Shown here: piece after piece, positions 37,601 to 45,455 of the stretch
Numbering within the stretch: the first letter of the stretch is position 1
How the letters are laid out: the number at the start of each line of letters is the position of its first letter
NCBI GenBank assembly: GCA_900546495.1
Contig: URDN01000008.1
Location: forward strand, 1 to 64,000
Direction of reading: 5' to 3'
DNA length: 64,000 bases
Origin: an uncultured Lachnospiraceae bacterium
GTDB taxonomy: Bacteria; Bacillota; Clostridia; Lachnospirales; Lachnospiraceae
Position numbers and translations under genes: made by a program
The notes under the pieces: generated by a model
Database searches by the model: none
Seen by the model: the letters and a program-made list of their open reading frames with translations, nothing else
Told to the model about the DNA's origin: nothing

Positions 37601-38928
37601 TTAAGTTCTGCAAACTGGTTTCCATCTGCTGCTATCTCATCTCCATGCCAATTATATCGATCTCCGTCATCCTGACGTTTTAATGATGGTCCTAATGTCG
37701 TAACAATTTCGATATCCGCGCCTTCCGAATCAGACCATCTGGAATCTACTGCAGCATGTGTACCTGTTGTCTGCCAAACACCGTCTAATGTTTTATAATT
37801 TTCATTTGAAAACTGCCAGTTATTTGTATTCTGATGATACTTCGTAACACTTGGTGTCTCAAAACTTCCATTCTGTACTTCATAGTATCCGGTCACATTA
37901 TATACAGAACTTGTTGCAAGAACTGGCGCACCATCGTTTGGTAATCCATACTCGTTCAGATCGCTTTTACTATAAGCTTCTACTGTATAAGTTACTGACT
38001 TATTTCCATTATATCCGAGTGCGCCACCATTCAATGCTATGTAAAGTTCTTTACCATCTGAACTGATATCTTTTCCAAGATTTGTTCCTGTTGTACTGGA
38101 ATACTGTGTTGGAATCTGTCTTTCCGCTGTTGCTCCATTAACACTTCTGTACCATACATATCCAACATCTGCCGTTGTATCACTGTAGTTAGCTGTCAGT
38201 TTTCCATAATTTTCTGTAATACTTACGGTTTTTTCTACATTTGCTACTGCCTGCACATTATCATTTTTCTGAGTAGTTGTTTCATCCTCTACCTTTGCTC
38301 CTGTGGTTACAGGATCAGCTGCAAATTTTTCTTCGGTATTTTCATCTTCCTCTTCTGCTTCAGTTACATCGAAAATACCACATACAACTGTCTCAGCACC
38401 AAATGTCTGTGCTGTAAACTGTAATCCACCGTTTTCATCTGTGTCTGCATCCATCAGAGTCGTTGTATTCTGTCTGTCATCTGCGAAAGCCATTACATTC
38501 TCTGTATCAATACTTGTTCCTGACACATGGAATGTGATTGGCTGCTGAGGTATCTGTTTTTCACCGTTTACATAAAATGTAACATCAGCCATCACATAAT
38601 TGTTCAGTGTATAACCTGTTTCACCGTTTGCCTCAAGCTGCTGCTGTACACGGTCAAGAACACCGTCTGCACCGACGTCTGCCTGTACATCCATCTGTAT
38701 ATTTGCGTCCGATGAACTTGCCAGGAATGTGCCCTCCGGAATATCCGCGATCAGTGTTCCAACATCTTCACCCTCTGCATTTTTTATTACTCGCTCCAGC
38801 GTTGCTGCCTGACACGCAACGGACTGAAGTCCAACATTTTCATTGGCAAAGGCTGCTATTCCGGTACTTAACACCAGTATCATGCAAAGCACGATTGCCA
38901 ATAGCCGTTTTTTCTTTGTATGTTTCAT
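34672..38928 (-). CDS. Large pilus tip adhesin with VWA domain, LPxTG
   Basis: The product is 1418 residues. A Sec signal (RLLAIVLCMILVLSTGIAAF) is followed by about 700 residues of adhesive beta domains. A von Willebrand A domain (about 740-990) has an intact MIDAS start, VDIVLVVDTSGSMKGSN, with the later Thr/Asp (SADGGTNYDQGL, FLTDGKPTYY) that complete the metal site. A DUF7604-like stalk with repeated beta domains follows, then a SpaA/Cna B domain near the end (GAEFTLLDNNG, then TYILTEVKAPSGYTKL with the E-box Glu) and LPHTGG, helix and basic tail. The plan matches RrgA-type tip adhesins. It is cotranscribed after a 70-residue protein whose stop overlaps its start. Confidence 0.9.
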   Translation of the reverse strand: MKHTKKKRLLAIVLCMILVLSTGIAAFANENVGLQSVACQAATLERVIKNAEGEDVGTLIADIPEGTFLASSSDANIQMDVQADVGADGVLDRVQQQLEANGETGYTLNNYVMADVTFYVNGEKQIPQQPITFHVSGTSIDTENVMAFADDRQNTTTLMDADTDENGGLQFTAQTFGAETVVCGIFDVTEAEEEDENTEEKFAADPVTTGAKVEDETTTQKNDNVQAVANVEKTVSITENYGKLTANYSDTTADVGYVWYRSVNGATAERQIPTQYSSTTGTNLGKDISSDGKELYIALNGGALGYNGNKSVTYTVEAYSKSDLNEYGLPNDGAPVLATSSVYNVTGYYEVQNGSFETPSVTKYHQNTNNWQFSNENYKTLDGVWQTTGTHAAVDSRWSDSEGADIEIVTTLGPSLKRQDDGDRYNWHGDEIAADGNQFAELNCAAAGALYQDVLTTPGEVLNYQVAHRARGSNGRDNSPEEKDTMYVVAMSSNLAKNITTQGQVLAVVNHKENYPGAMVATYTDGDRSWTTHQGTYTVASNQYSTRFFFVAGSTASNDATVGNFIDNVKFTRDRLTPVAGTANVTVTKTITGLSAKAAETLAKQLQFKVGDVRTLSYNDMTWTYENGVYKGSTIVNIPQDKCGNINVKEEGTLDVSGYTRNTSIFVDSTVAGSGITSTNMNIVVGNSRSVEFKNNYSPNGGSGETVESKMFHEKYIKRNDNGTYDITLNASGTIGFDVKKAFVDIVLVVDTSGSMKGSNLTSTKNAINALVDAFDAKKETVDTKYKLVTFSSSAETKTDNWVDGKKLKKKAGELSADGGTNYDQGLSQAATAINSSSRENAKKIVIFLTDGKPTYYGTNPYGYGNETSKRTLEAAVRSASKISCERFYAVGIGLPGSINIYTHDDNPYWDHNSYWHQGTCPDGGTYSKGYDIYEQISGLDILNRLSGAVSASTKRAINYSDPSDLTEEFTSIAGDILTLACSEVTITDTLSEYVDTTANTKIKVNIARKNANNYTDVAGNGREFTLTDGSLIGGEVYEGSDKIATVSYDKDSKTATLKFENDYTFKKDYYYYLSITNVVPNQTAFDKYQNDGYTNQGDDYTDASLNGYSAVGNGTSSKQVGFYSNSQATISYKWKDSNVTENYRKPVVQVEQINVNKNWVGISDPKDTVLVQLIDKSGNPVSGRILELLPGKNYSGSFTVEESDNYGGIRELKLDDTGTINYNGHRYSMIAPDGTTTISGTTYTVTYSTSGNSYTITNTKNTQKIKILKTRHAEGTSDIYLKGAEFTLLDNNGNQVTIGTNTNGTYISGEDGLVLEGDITYGTYILTEVKAPSGYTKLADPITVTVNDDGITVSENTNVKIEKQNNTYIITVANNLLYELPHTGGPGIFLYMIGGMLLMGAAAWILYKNKCREVLKR

Positions 38929-39137
38929 GGCGTCCTCCTTTTATCTTCATCGCTGTTTTCTTCGTCATCATTACGTTTTTCTAATGCACCATCTATCAGT
39001 TTTAGCAGTTCCAGAGTACTTCGAAAGTACTGCTCTCGCTGTTCATCTACCCAGGTAACACTGCCCTGCCAGGTTGCATTCTGCTGATCCATGACTTTTA
39101 TAATAAATGTTTCTGTCTTTTTCTGTCTATTACTCAT
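38925..39137 (-). CDS. Small cytosolic protein of the 'WQG' domain type, start of pilus operon
   Basis: The product is 70 residues, acidic C-terminus, no signal or membrane segment. It matches the C-terminal domain of the next gene upstream (39398-39835): both have TFI/LxxV, QNxxWQGxxxWV, FxSxLELLK. Its stop overlaps the ATG of the giant adhesin (ATGA), so it is translated as the lead cistron. Position and length suggest a regulator, chaperone or translation-coupling peptide for adhesin production. I do not know a described function for the family. Confidence 0.75.
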   Translation of the reverse strand: MSNRQKKTETFIIKVMDQQNATWQGSVTWVDEQREQYFRSTLELLKLIDGALEKRNDDEENSDEDKRRTP

Positions 39138-39190
39138 GTCAGTACCTTCTTATCTTTCCAGCTTATCTATCATCTTTGTTGCATATTAGC

Positions 39191-39291
39191 ATTATATATT
39201 ACCACCCATTACACAAAACATTACTTTTCGACATTATGCATTAACCTTTTTATCATTTCTTGTAATTTTATGTTTTTTTGTAATATTATGT
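39191..39291 (-). promoter_or_regulatory. Pilus operon promoter with upstream direct repeats
   Basis: On the minus strand a TATAAT (39191-39196) lies about 55 bp before the 70-residue protein gene, but the -35 region (39214-39219) is poor, which suggests an activator-dependent promoter. Upstream lie two 12-bp direct repeats, on the plus strand GTAATTTTATGT (39262-39273) and GTAATATTATGT (39280-39291), spaced 18 bp, and a related half-site ACATTATGCA (39231-39240). BTAD-type regulators with OmpR-like wings bind direct repeats, so these are candidate sites for the regulator encoded at 39930-41168. Confidence 0.5.
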
Positions 39292-39325
39292 AATATTTTT
39301 CATGGACTCAGTCTATCTTACATAT

Positions 39326-39361
39326 AAAGCGGATTCCCGACATCTGTCGAAAATCCGCTTT
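39326..39361. terminator. Terminator between the two WQG-domain genes
   Basis: AAAGCGGATT pairs with AATCCGCTTT, and an inner CGACA pairs with TGTCG. It ends the 39398-39835 transcript and separates it from the pilus operon promoter. Confidence 0.75.
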
Positions 39362-39397
39362 TATTAATCATCGCATTACTACTGTTTATAAAACAAC

Positions 39398-39835
39398 TTA
39401 TTGCATCACATTACTTAATATCTTCAGCAGCTCCAGCACACTGGAAAATGAATATGTCAAATTCCCTTCCACCCACTGAATCACGCCCTGCCAGGATGAA
39501 TTCTGGCGGTATTTCACATTCAGTAAAAATGTGCCTTTCGCACCGCGTTTTTCCAACACTTCCTGGGGTATACAAACCTTTTCCGGTACAGCTTCCATGG
39601 TCGGTTCTTTTTTTTCAAAGGAACGTATCTGTGTCGCTGATTGTGGAAATTTAATCTGATCAAAAAATTTATCCGCAGTTTCGATCATCCGAATGATATT
39701 GCTGAATTTTAATGGTTCTTTCTTGTAACAATGATAAATCTCTCCTGACATTTCGCCATCTGCAACGCTGTCGATGCAAATGCTGAGCAGGTTTGGCACA
39801 TGCCAGGCGATTGACTGCTTCTGCTCCATATTCAT
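39398..39835 (-). CDS. Two-part cytosolic protein with C-terminal WQG domain
   Basis: The product is 145 residues with no signal. The N-terminal part (about 1-65) has GEMSGEIYHCYKKEPLKFSN and ADKFFDQIKFPQSATQIRSF. After a linker, the C-terminal part (about 95-145) has GTFLLNVKYRQNSSWQGVIQ and LELLKILSNVM, clearly the same domain as the 70-residue protein at 38925-39137. It lies 95 bp downstream of the BTAD regulator, same strand, so it may be cotranscribed with it, and it has its own terminator. I know of no described function; the position suggests control of the pilus operon. Confidence 0.75.
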   Translation of the reverse strand: MNMEQKQSIAWHVPNLLSICIDSVADGEMSGEIYHCYKKEPLKFSNIIRMIETADKFFDQIKFPQSATQIRSFEKKEPTMEAVPEKVCIPQEVLEKRGAKGTFLLNVKYRQNSSWQGVIQWVEGNLTYSFSSVLELLKILSNVMQ

Positions 39836-39929
39836 GCCATTCCCCTTCCAAGTTCTCTGATCATCACTTCATAACGTATTCATACATCAAATATTGTTAT
39901 ATGATAACTGTCATGGAATATTTCATCCG

Positions 39930-41168
39930 TTACCATACATTTTTATCCTTTTGAAACTGAATCGGAGAATCCGGATTTTCCACATCTGCAATAGAGGACA
40001 CAAAATATTCCAGATTTTTTACCCAGCTTTTATGCTCCCGTGAAAAATATTTCCGGAGACGGTCAAATATCATTCCGCAATTTTCCTTGTTTGTTCCGGT
40101 CAGCAGAATCAAATACTGAGAAGAACTGTATTTCGTAAAAGAATCTCCCAGACGCAGACTGTGTTGGATGGAGTTTTGTAATTCCTCTGTCATCACTGCC
40201 AGTTTCTCCGGTTTCTCCATCGGATGTCCCTTTCCATCTGTGATACTGCAAAGCATCAGATATGCAGACTGACCGTTTCGTTCTAACATTCTGGAAACCA
40301 GACGGTAGCTGTCGCGGAAACTTGGCAGACTGCAATAGTAAGCGCCGCCGCGGTCACTGTCTTCTTTCAGACGTTCCTTAATCTCGTTAATTTCCCTCGG
40401 ATTGGTATGATTCATCTGATTACTCATCTCGTCAAACTGTTTCAGTAAACGATCCGACGGTGTAATACCAAGTTCTTCAAAAAAAAGCTTTGCTGTATCC
40501 TCATACTCTTTTAACGCTTCTTTAAAACGTTTCAACCTGATAAAACATTCAATACGCACTGACTGCCACTCATCAAACGGATACATCCTGCATGCAGATT
40601 CGCACAGTGCCAGCACTTCTTCATATTCACCTTTTGTCATCAGGCTCTCGCAAAGTTCCTTTAATGATTCACTGTAGATCTTTTTGTACTGAATACTTTC
40701 CAGAAGCACCCATTCTTCCCCGGACAATGCCGGAAGGAATTCTCCGTGATACATCTGGCAGATCTGTGTTAACAGTTCTTCTTTACGTTCCTTATCTGTG
40801 CATTCTTTTGATTCTTTATATAAGGAATTCACATCGACTTCCACTCTCATCGGTGCCTGCCAGCTGTAAATACCCTTTTTTATGTGTATATATTCATCTG
40901 CCGGAAGTCCTGCATCAACGATGATCTTTTTCAGACGATGAACTGTAACACGAAGGTTATTCGAGGCATCTGCCAGTTCTTCCCGTACATACAATGCGTT
41001 CAGCAGTTTTTCTCTGGAAATGCCCTGTTCCCCATGATACAAAAGAATCTGTAAAAGTTTCATTGCCTTTGTGGTTGTGTTCTTTCCAAATGATATTGGT
41101 TGGTCCCCATACATAACAGAAAAATCCCCAAGCATGTGAACATTCAATATCGGTAATTTTTCATTCAT
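39930..41168 (-). CDS. BTAD-domain (SARP-like) transcriptional regulator with GGDEF-like tail
   Basis: The product is 412 residues. The N-terminus is an OmpR-like winged helix (about 8-100: LGDFSVMYGDQPISFGKNTT, then SNNLRVTVHRLKKIIVDAG). A bacterial transcriptional activation (BTAD) TPR-like domain follows (about 105-250: VDVNSLYKESKE, LPALSGEEWVLLESIQYKKI, LFFEELGITPSDRLLKQF). The last 120 residues (SAYLMLCSITDGKGHP, then LRLGDSFTKYSSSQYLILL) resemble a GGDEF fold without the GGDEF active-site residues. It is divergent from the type IV pilus-like operon and faces the pilus operon downstream, so it could coordinate both. Confidence 0.88.
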   Translation of the reverse strand: MNEKLPILNVHMLGDFSVMYGDQPISFGKNTTTKAMKLLQILLYHGEQGISREKLLNALYVREELADASNNLRVTVHRLKKIIVDAGLPADEYIHIKKGIYSWQAPMRVEVDVNSLYKESKECTDKERKEELLTQICQMYHGEFLPALSGEEWVLLESIQYKKIYSESLKELCESLMTKGEYEEVLALCESACRMYPFDEWQSVRIECFIRLKRFKEALKEYEDTAKLFFEELGITPSDRLLKQFDEMSNQMNHTNPREINEIKERLKEDSDRGGAYYCSLPSFRDSYRLVSRMLERNGQSAYLMLCSITDGKGHPMEKPEKLAVMTEELQNSIQHSLRLGDSFTKYSSSQYLILLTGTNKENCGMIFDRLRKYFSREHKSWVKNLEYFVSSIADVENPDSPIQFQKDKNVW

Positions 41169-41265
41169 TTTTCTTCCTCGTTTCTATATAACGATTTTCC
41201 CTTGCTTAAGATAATTGTAAAAGTCCCCCGATTATTTGTCAATCGAAATCTATGATTTGTATCTC

Positions 41266-41294
41266 TTTTCCTTAATGCTCAAATGTGGTATAAT
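41266..41294 (+). promoter_or_regulatory. Extended -10 promoter of the lipoprotein/pilus-assembly operon
   Basis: TGGTATAAT (41286-41294) has the TGn extension typical of -35-poor promoters; the -35 position (41266-41271) reads TTTTCC. It directs transcription towards the GTG start at 41407. Confidence 0.65.
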
Positions 41295-41406
41295 TACTGT
41301 TAATTAACATTATAGCAACTATTTTTGTTTTTACTTTTTTGGTAATGTTTTTCAGTATAATAACAGGACAATTTTATACTTATTTATTCAGGAAGGAGGA
41401 GGATTC

Positions 41407-42399
41407 GTGCTATATCATCGCAAAAAATATCGACACCTGTGTAAAAACAGCGTTCTCCTTTTTCTGCTTTGCTGTGCGCTGTTTTGTTTCGCCGGATGCA
41501 CTTCTTCTGACAGTGGTTCCGGCAATACCCAAACAGCGACTGCTGAAAAATCAGATACACAGGATGCACAGGGAACCAGGGATGCAACGCCACAGGTACT
41601 GACCGCACAGGCTTCCGGGGAAGTCACTTACGGAAGTGATCTGGTGACACTGGATGCCTCTCATACTTCTGATGGCTATGTCATGCTTCGTTACAGTGGC
41701 AACAATGAAAAGGTCAAAGTTCAGGTAACGCTGCCGGACAGCACAGAATACACCTATCCGGTAACAGCTTCGGAGGATTATTTCGTCTACCCCCTTCCCG
41801 GTGGAAATGGCACGTACAAGATCACGCTGCTGGAATCGGTATCTGCAGAGGATCATCTGTATGCGGTTTCTTTTACACAGGACCTGGACGTTCAGATCTC
41901 TGATGCATTTTCACCATTTTTATACCCGAATTTTTATGTAAATTTCAATTCTGATTCTGCCTGCGTCAAAAAGGGAGAAGAACTGGCACAGGGTTGTAAT
42001 ACAGATCTGGATGCCATCACAAATATTTATAACTATGTCATCGAAAATATCACTTACGATGAGAAAAAAGCCGCATCGGTTCCTTATGGTTATATCCCGG
42101 TTCCGGATGACACCCTTTCCTCCGGCACGGGAATCTGCTTTGACTACGCATCCCTGATGTCGGCAATGCTCCGCTCTCAGCGGATTCCAACCAAATTGGA
42201 TGTCGGCTACTCCGGCGATGTCTACCACGCATGGATCAGTTGCTATGTAACGGAAGTTGGCTGGGTGGACAATATTATTGAATTTGACGGAAAAAGCTGG
42301 TCGATCATGGATCCGACACTGGCTGCCAATAACAGTGCTTCCAATGTCAAAAAATACGTCGGTGACGGAAGCAATTATGTAACGAAATATACCTATTAA
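41407..42399 (+). CDS. Transglutaminase-like lipoprotein
   Basis: The product is 330 residues and starts at a GTG with a strong GGAGGAGG site. Signal peptide II: SVLLFLLCCALFCFAGC with lipobox FAGC, then a Ser/Gly/Thr-rich linker. A beta domain (about 60-165) is followed by a transglutaminase core: IYNYVIENITYDEKK, Cys in GTGICFDYASLMSAML, His in DVYHAWISC and Asp in SWSIMDPTL, so the Cys-His-Asp triad is complete. Such proteins act as cell-surface peptidases or crosslinkers. It is the first gene before the PilC/PilT set, with an 87-bp gap. A role in wall remodelling for the fibre machinery is inference. Confidence 0.85.
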   Translation: MLYHRKKYRHLCKNSVLLFLLCCALFCFAGCTSSDSGSGNTQTATAEKSDTQDAQGTRDATPQVLTAQASGEVTYGSDLVTLDASHTSDGYVMLRYSGNNEKVKVQVTLPDSTEYTYPVTASEDYFVYPLPGGNGTYKITLLESVSAEDHLYAVSFTQDLDVQISDAFSPFLYPNFYVNFNSDSACVKKGEELAQGCNTDLDAITNIYNYVIENITYDEKKAASVPYGYIPVPDDTLSSGTGICFDYASLMSAMLRSQRIPTKLDVGYSGDVYHAWISCYVTEVGWVDNIIEFDGKSWSIMDPTLAANNSASNVKKYVGDGSNYVTKYTY

Positions 42400-42486
42400 T
42401 CTACCTGTTAAATCGAGAAGCAATATTTCTGAAATCAATTTATATGAAAAATATATGTACGAAATCAAAATGGAGGATTCAAAAGA

Positions 42487-43539
42487 ATGGAAAAGCAGAC
42501 GCAGCAAAAATCGTTAGCCTATCCGGAGATCGCATCGTTCTGTAATGAGATGGCAATGATCCTGAAATCAGGTATCTCTGCTCTGGAAGGATTGGAGCTT
42601 CTGATGGAAGATACCCAAAATGAACTGGAAAAGGAATTACTCAACAGCATGTATCAGACCATGTTGGAAGGCAGCACTTTTGCGGACGCACTGGAGCAGA
42701 CGCACGTATTTCCGACCTATCTGATCCATATGACGGAGATTGGAGAGGAAACCGGCCGGCTGGATGACGTTATGGACTCTCTGGCTGCCCACTACACCCG
42801 TGAGGAGACATTGAGTAAAAATATCCGTAATTCTCTGACCTATCCACTGATCATGATCATTATGATGCTGGTGGTCATTGTGATTCTGATCACAAAGGTA
42901 ATGCCGGTATTCCAGCAGGTATTTCAGCAGCTTGGAACAGAAATGACCGGCTTATCCAGAGGTATTTTAATGCTCGGAAACGGACTTTCCCGCTACGCAC
43001 TGGTATTTGTTGTCCTGATTGTTGCCATTGTCATCATCGGCATTTACCTGACGCGCACTGAAAAAGGACGAAAACAGCTTGGGAAACTCGGGCACGTCTT
43101 CCCTTTTTCCAGAGAGATCACAGAAAAATCTTCGGTCTGCCGCTTTGCCGGAGCTATGGCACTTGCATTAAAAAGTGGTCTGACACCGGAACGCGGACTG
43201 GAATTTTCCCAGAACCTGATCGAAGATGAATATTTCCGCGAGAAGATCAAACATTGTGCAGACGAAATGGAACAGGGCACAGACCTCTCTGTAGCACTGG
43301 TCAAATCCAAAGTTTTCACTGGTGTCTATGCACGCATGACCTCTATTGCCGGAAAATCAGGCATGATGGATGAAGTGATGGATCAGATTGCCGACCGCTG
43401 CGAAGATGAGTTAAATGACCGTATCACCTCCTTCATCTCTGTACTGGAACCGACACTGGTCATCATCCTGTCTGTGATCGTGGGAATCATCCTGCTGTCT
43501 GTCATGCTGCCGCTGCTTGGCATCATGGCCGGATTATAG
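42487..43539 (+). CDS. PilC/GspF-type inner membrane platform protein
   Basis: The product is 350 residues with the T2SS/type IV pilus F-domain twice. F-domain 1 (about 15-130) has LAYPEIASFCNEMAMILKSG and LIHMTEIGEETGRLDDVM; F-domain 2 (about 215-330) has CRFAGAMALALKSGLTPERG and MTSIAGKSGMMDEVMDQIA. Each is followed by membrane helices (LIMIIMMLVVIVILI and TLVIILSVIVGIILLSVM). It is the platform that the cytosolic ATPase turns. SD ATGGAGG precedes the ATG. Confidence 0.92.
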   Translation: MEKQTQQKSLAYPEIASFCNEMAMILKSGISALEGLELLMEDTQNELEKELLNSMYQTMLEGSTFADALEQTHVFPTYLIHMTEIGEETGRLDDVMDSLAAHYTREETLSKNIRNSLTYPLIMIIMMLVVIVILITKVMPVFQQVFQQLGTEMTGLSRGILMLGNGLSRYALVFVVLIVAIVIIGIYLTRTEKGRKQLGKLGHVFPFSREITEKSSVCRFAGAMALALKSGLTPERGLEFSQNLIEDEYFREKIKHCADEMEQGTDLSVALVKSKVFTGVYARMTSIAGKSGMMDEVMDQIADRCEDELNDRITSFISVLEPTLVIILSVIVGIILLSVMLPLLGIMAGL

Positions 43540-43551
43540 GAGGTGTCTGGT

Positions 43552-43890
43552 ATGTTCCAGCAAAAAAATGAACGATTTTATCATGGCAGACGTTCTCATC
43601 CCCTGCGGAACTTATGTCTGTCACTGCTGATATTTTTATGTGTCTGCGGATTGTTTTTCGGAGGGATCTCCCATCTGTCTGCACAGGCAAAACAGGAGCA
43701 GAAAAACAGTCTGGAGAATGCGCTCTGGCGTGGTGTCTCTCAGTATTATGCGCTGGAGGGGCGCTATCCACAGTCCTTGCTGGAGTTGAAAGACACCTGT
43801 GGCATCCAATATGATACAGATTCATTTTTTGTAGATTATCAGATTGCAGGAGCCAATCTTCTGCCGGATATTACAGTTATTGAACGTTAG
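43552..43890 (+). CDS. Small membrane protein of the pilus-assembly operon
   Basis: The product is 112 residues with a basic N-terminus, one membrane helix (LSLLIFLCVCGLFFGGISHL) and a soluble part with NALWRGVSQYYALEGRYPQS. That last element resembles the start of the globular part of pseudopilins, where 'YPxSLxxL' is common, but the usual prepilin peptidase site is missing. The start at 43552 is chosen for its GGAGG site; a GTG at 43543 is possible. It likely is a minor pseudopilin or an assembly factor. Confidence 0.7.
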   Translation: MFQQKNERFYHGRRSHPLRNLCLSLLIFLCVCGLFFGGISHLSAQAKQEQKNSLENALWRGVSQYYALEGRYPQSLLELKDTCGIQYDTDSFFVDYQIAGANLLPDITVIER

Positions 43891-43901
43891 GAGGAAGGAA
43901 T

Positions 43902-44387
43902 ATGAGAGAACAAACCGAACGGAAACATGTCATTGATTTTCTGTTTCCTCTTGCGCTCTTTTTTGTACTGACTGCCACTTCGGTCGCACTGGTTGTTCTG
44001 GCTTCGGGAACTTACAGTCGTCAGGTTCAGGACTCTGAAGATTCTTTTGTCAGTCGCACGGCGCTGTCTTATGTGATGGAAAAGATTCATCAGGCAGACG
44101 AGTATGGTGCTGTTTATGCAGGGACATTTGACGGTCAGGATGCCATCGTGATCTGCCAGACATATTCTGAACAGACTTATATGACCTACCTCTATGAATA
44201 TGATGGCTACCTGCGGGAGCTTTTTATTCAGGATGGCGTGGATGCAAAAGCCTCCGATGGACGCAGGATTCTCGCATCGGACAGTTTTTCCTTTGAAGAA
44301 TCTCAGGAAGGATTGTTCCATCTGTATTGTACAAACAAAGACGGCAGTATTTCCGATACCTATGTCAGTATCAAAAGTACGTCGTAA
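43902..44387 (+). CDS. DUF4860-like single-pass membrane protein
   Basis: The product is 161 residues with a short charged N-terminus, a membrane helix (FLFPLALFFVLTATSVALVV) and an extracytoplasmic part with SRTALSYVMEKIHQADEYGA. The family appears to be DUF4860, found in pilus-like operons of Clostridia; assignment is from memory. It lies 11 bp after the previous gene with a good GGAGGAAGG site and is a pseudopilin-like candidate. Confidence 0.7.
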   Translation: MREQTERKHVIDFLFPLALFFVLTATSVALVVLASGTYSRQVQDSEDSFVSRTALSYVMEKIHQADEYGAVYAGTFDGQDAIVICQTYSEQTYMTYLYEYDGYLRELFIQDGVDAKASDGRRILASDSFSFEESQEGLFHLYCTNKDGSISDTYVSIKSTS

Positions 44388-44403
44388 CACATAGGAGAAT
44401 GCT

Positions 44404-44850
44404 ATGAAAGGAACACCTGCAAAACGTTCCAGTTTGTTTTTGCTGGAACTGATCATTGCAATTTTATTTTTCAGTCTGACCTCAGCGGTCTGTGTGCAGA
44501 TTTTTGTCCGGGCGCATCTGATCAGTCATCAGACACAGGAACTGAATATGGCATTGGAAAAAGTATCCGGATTTTCTGAAGTATTCCTTGCCGGGGATTC
44601 TTTTTCTGAGCTGCTGCCGGAAAATACCGATGGTTTCAAAAACGCGGACGGTTCTGCCGAGTATGTCGTATCTTACGATGAAAACTGGCAGATCTGCACT
44701 TCATCAGACGCCGCTTATCAGGTTCAGATTCAGATAGAGCCTCAGGGGGCTTTGCTGCACGGCACTTTTACCGCGCGCACTGCTTCGGATACAGATGATA
44801 CAGCTATCATTTATTCCATGGAAACGGATTATTGTCCGGAACCGGAATAA
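44404..44850 (+). CDS. Pseudopilin-like protein
   Basis: The product is 148 residues. The N-terminal SLFLLELIIAILFFSLTSAV has the amphipathic pilin helix with a Glu at the position of the conserved Glu5, but the residue before the would-be Phe/Leu+1 is not Gly, so processing by a standard prepilin peptidase is doubtful. A soluble beta-rich C-terminal half follows. It is the best pilin candidate of the set. Confidence 0.75.
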   Translation: MKGTPAKRSSLFLLELIIAILFFSLTSAVCVQIFVRAHLISHQTQELNMALEKVSGFSEVFLAGDSFSELLPENTDGFKNADGSAEYVVSYDENWQICTSSDAAYQVQIQIEPQGALLHGTFTARTASDTDDTAIIYSMETDYCPEPE

Positions 44851-44868
44851 TAAGGAGGTAAGCAATCA

Positions 44869-45324
44869 ATGAAAAAGAAAAAACATGCTTCCCAACCGGG
44901 GTTTCAGATTGGAACCTCTTATCTGCTGGTGATTTTTATCGTCCTATGTCTGGTCACGTTTGCTGCGCTCTCTCTGTCCAGTTCACTGAGAGATCAGTCT
45001 TATACAAAAAAACTGGCCGCACATCAGACCGCTTATGCCAGCGCCAGTTCACAGGCTTCCGCACGTCTGGCACAGATTGATGCTGCCTTAAAAGAATCAG
45101 ATGCTGCTGTCGCCCTGCAAAACCTCAGTGATGTCATTGTCACAGAAGAAACCGATGGTCTGCAGATTGACTACACGGTCCTGGTAACCGACAGTCAGCA
45201 GCTGGAAGTTACGATACTTGCTGATCCGGACAACCATTCCAGACGGATTCTTCGCTGGAAAGAAGCTGCAACCTCTGACTGGGAAGCACAGACAACACTT
45301 CCAGTCATTGGAAGTGATCAATAA
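44869..45324 (+). CDS. Single-pass membrane protein of the pilus-assembly operon
   Basis: The product is 151 residues with a Lys-rich N-terminus, a helix (SYLLVIFIVLCLVTFAALSL), a long helix with many Ala/Ser (KLAAHQTAYASASSQASARL) and a short beta part. Its shape resembles PilX/minor pilin-like assembly proteins. It has a GGAGG site and is the last of four consecutive small membrane proteins. Confidence 0.65.
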   Translation: MKKKKHASQPGFQIGTSYLLVIFIVLCLVTFAALSLSSSLRDQSYTKKLAAHQTAYASASSQASARLAQIDAALKESDAAVALQNLSDVIVTEETDGLQIDYTVLVTDSQQLEVTILADPDNHSRRILRWKEAATSDWEAQTTLPVIGSDQ

Positions 45325-45412
45325 GTAGTCCTATTAAAAATCAGATACAATCGCTCTGATGCCATCTGATATCATGATATTATTTTGTATACAAATATTA
45401 TATCGCCATAAT

Positions 45413-45440
45413 AAAGTTACAGAATTACAAAGTTACAGAA
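45413..45440 (+). repeat. Short direct repeat before pilT
   Basis: AAAGTTACAGAA occurs twice (45413-45424, 45429-45440) with a 16-bp period, directly before the pilT ribosome site. The 130-bp gap also has ATCAGAT/ATCTGAT pairing around 45340-45370. pilT may be separately controlled. Confidence 0.45.
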
Positions 45441-45455
45441 AGGTGCATGTTTATT

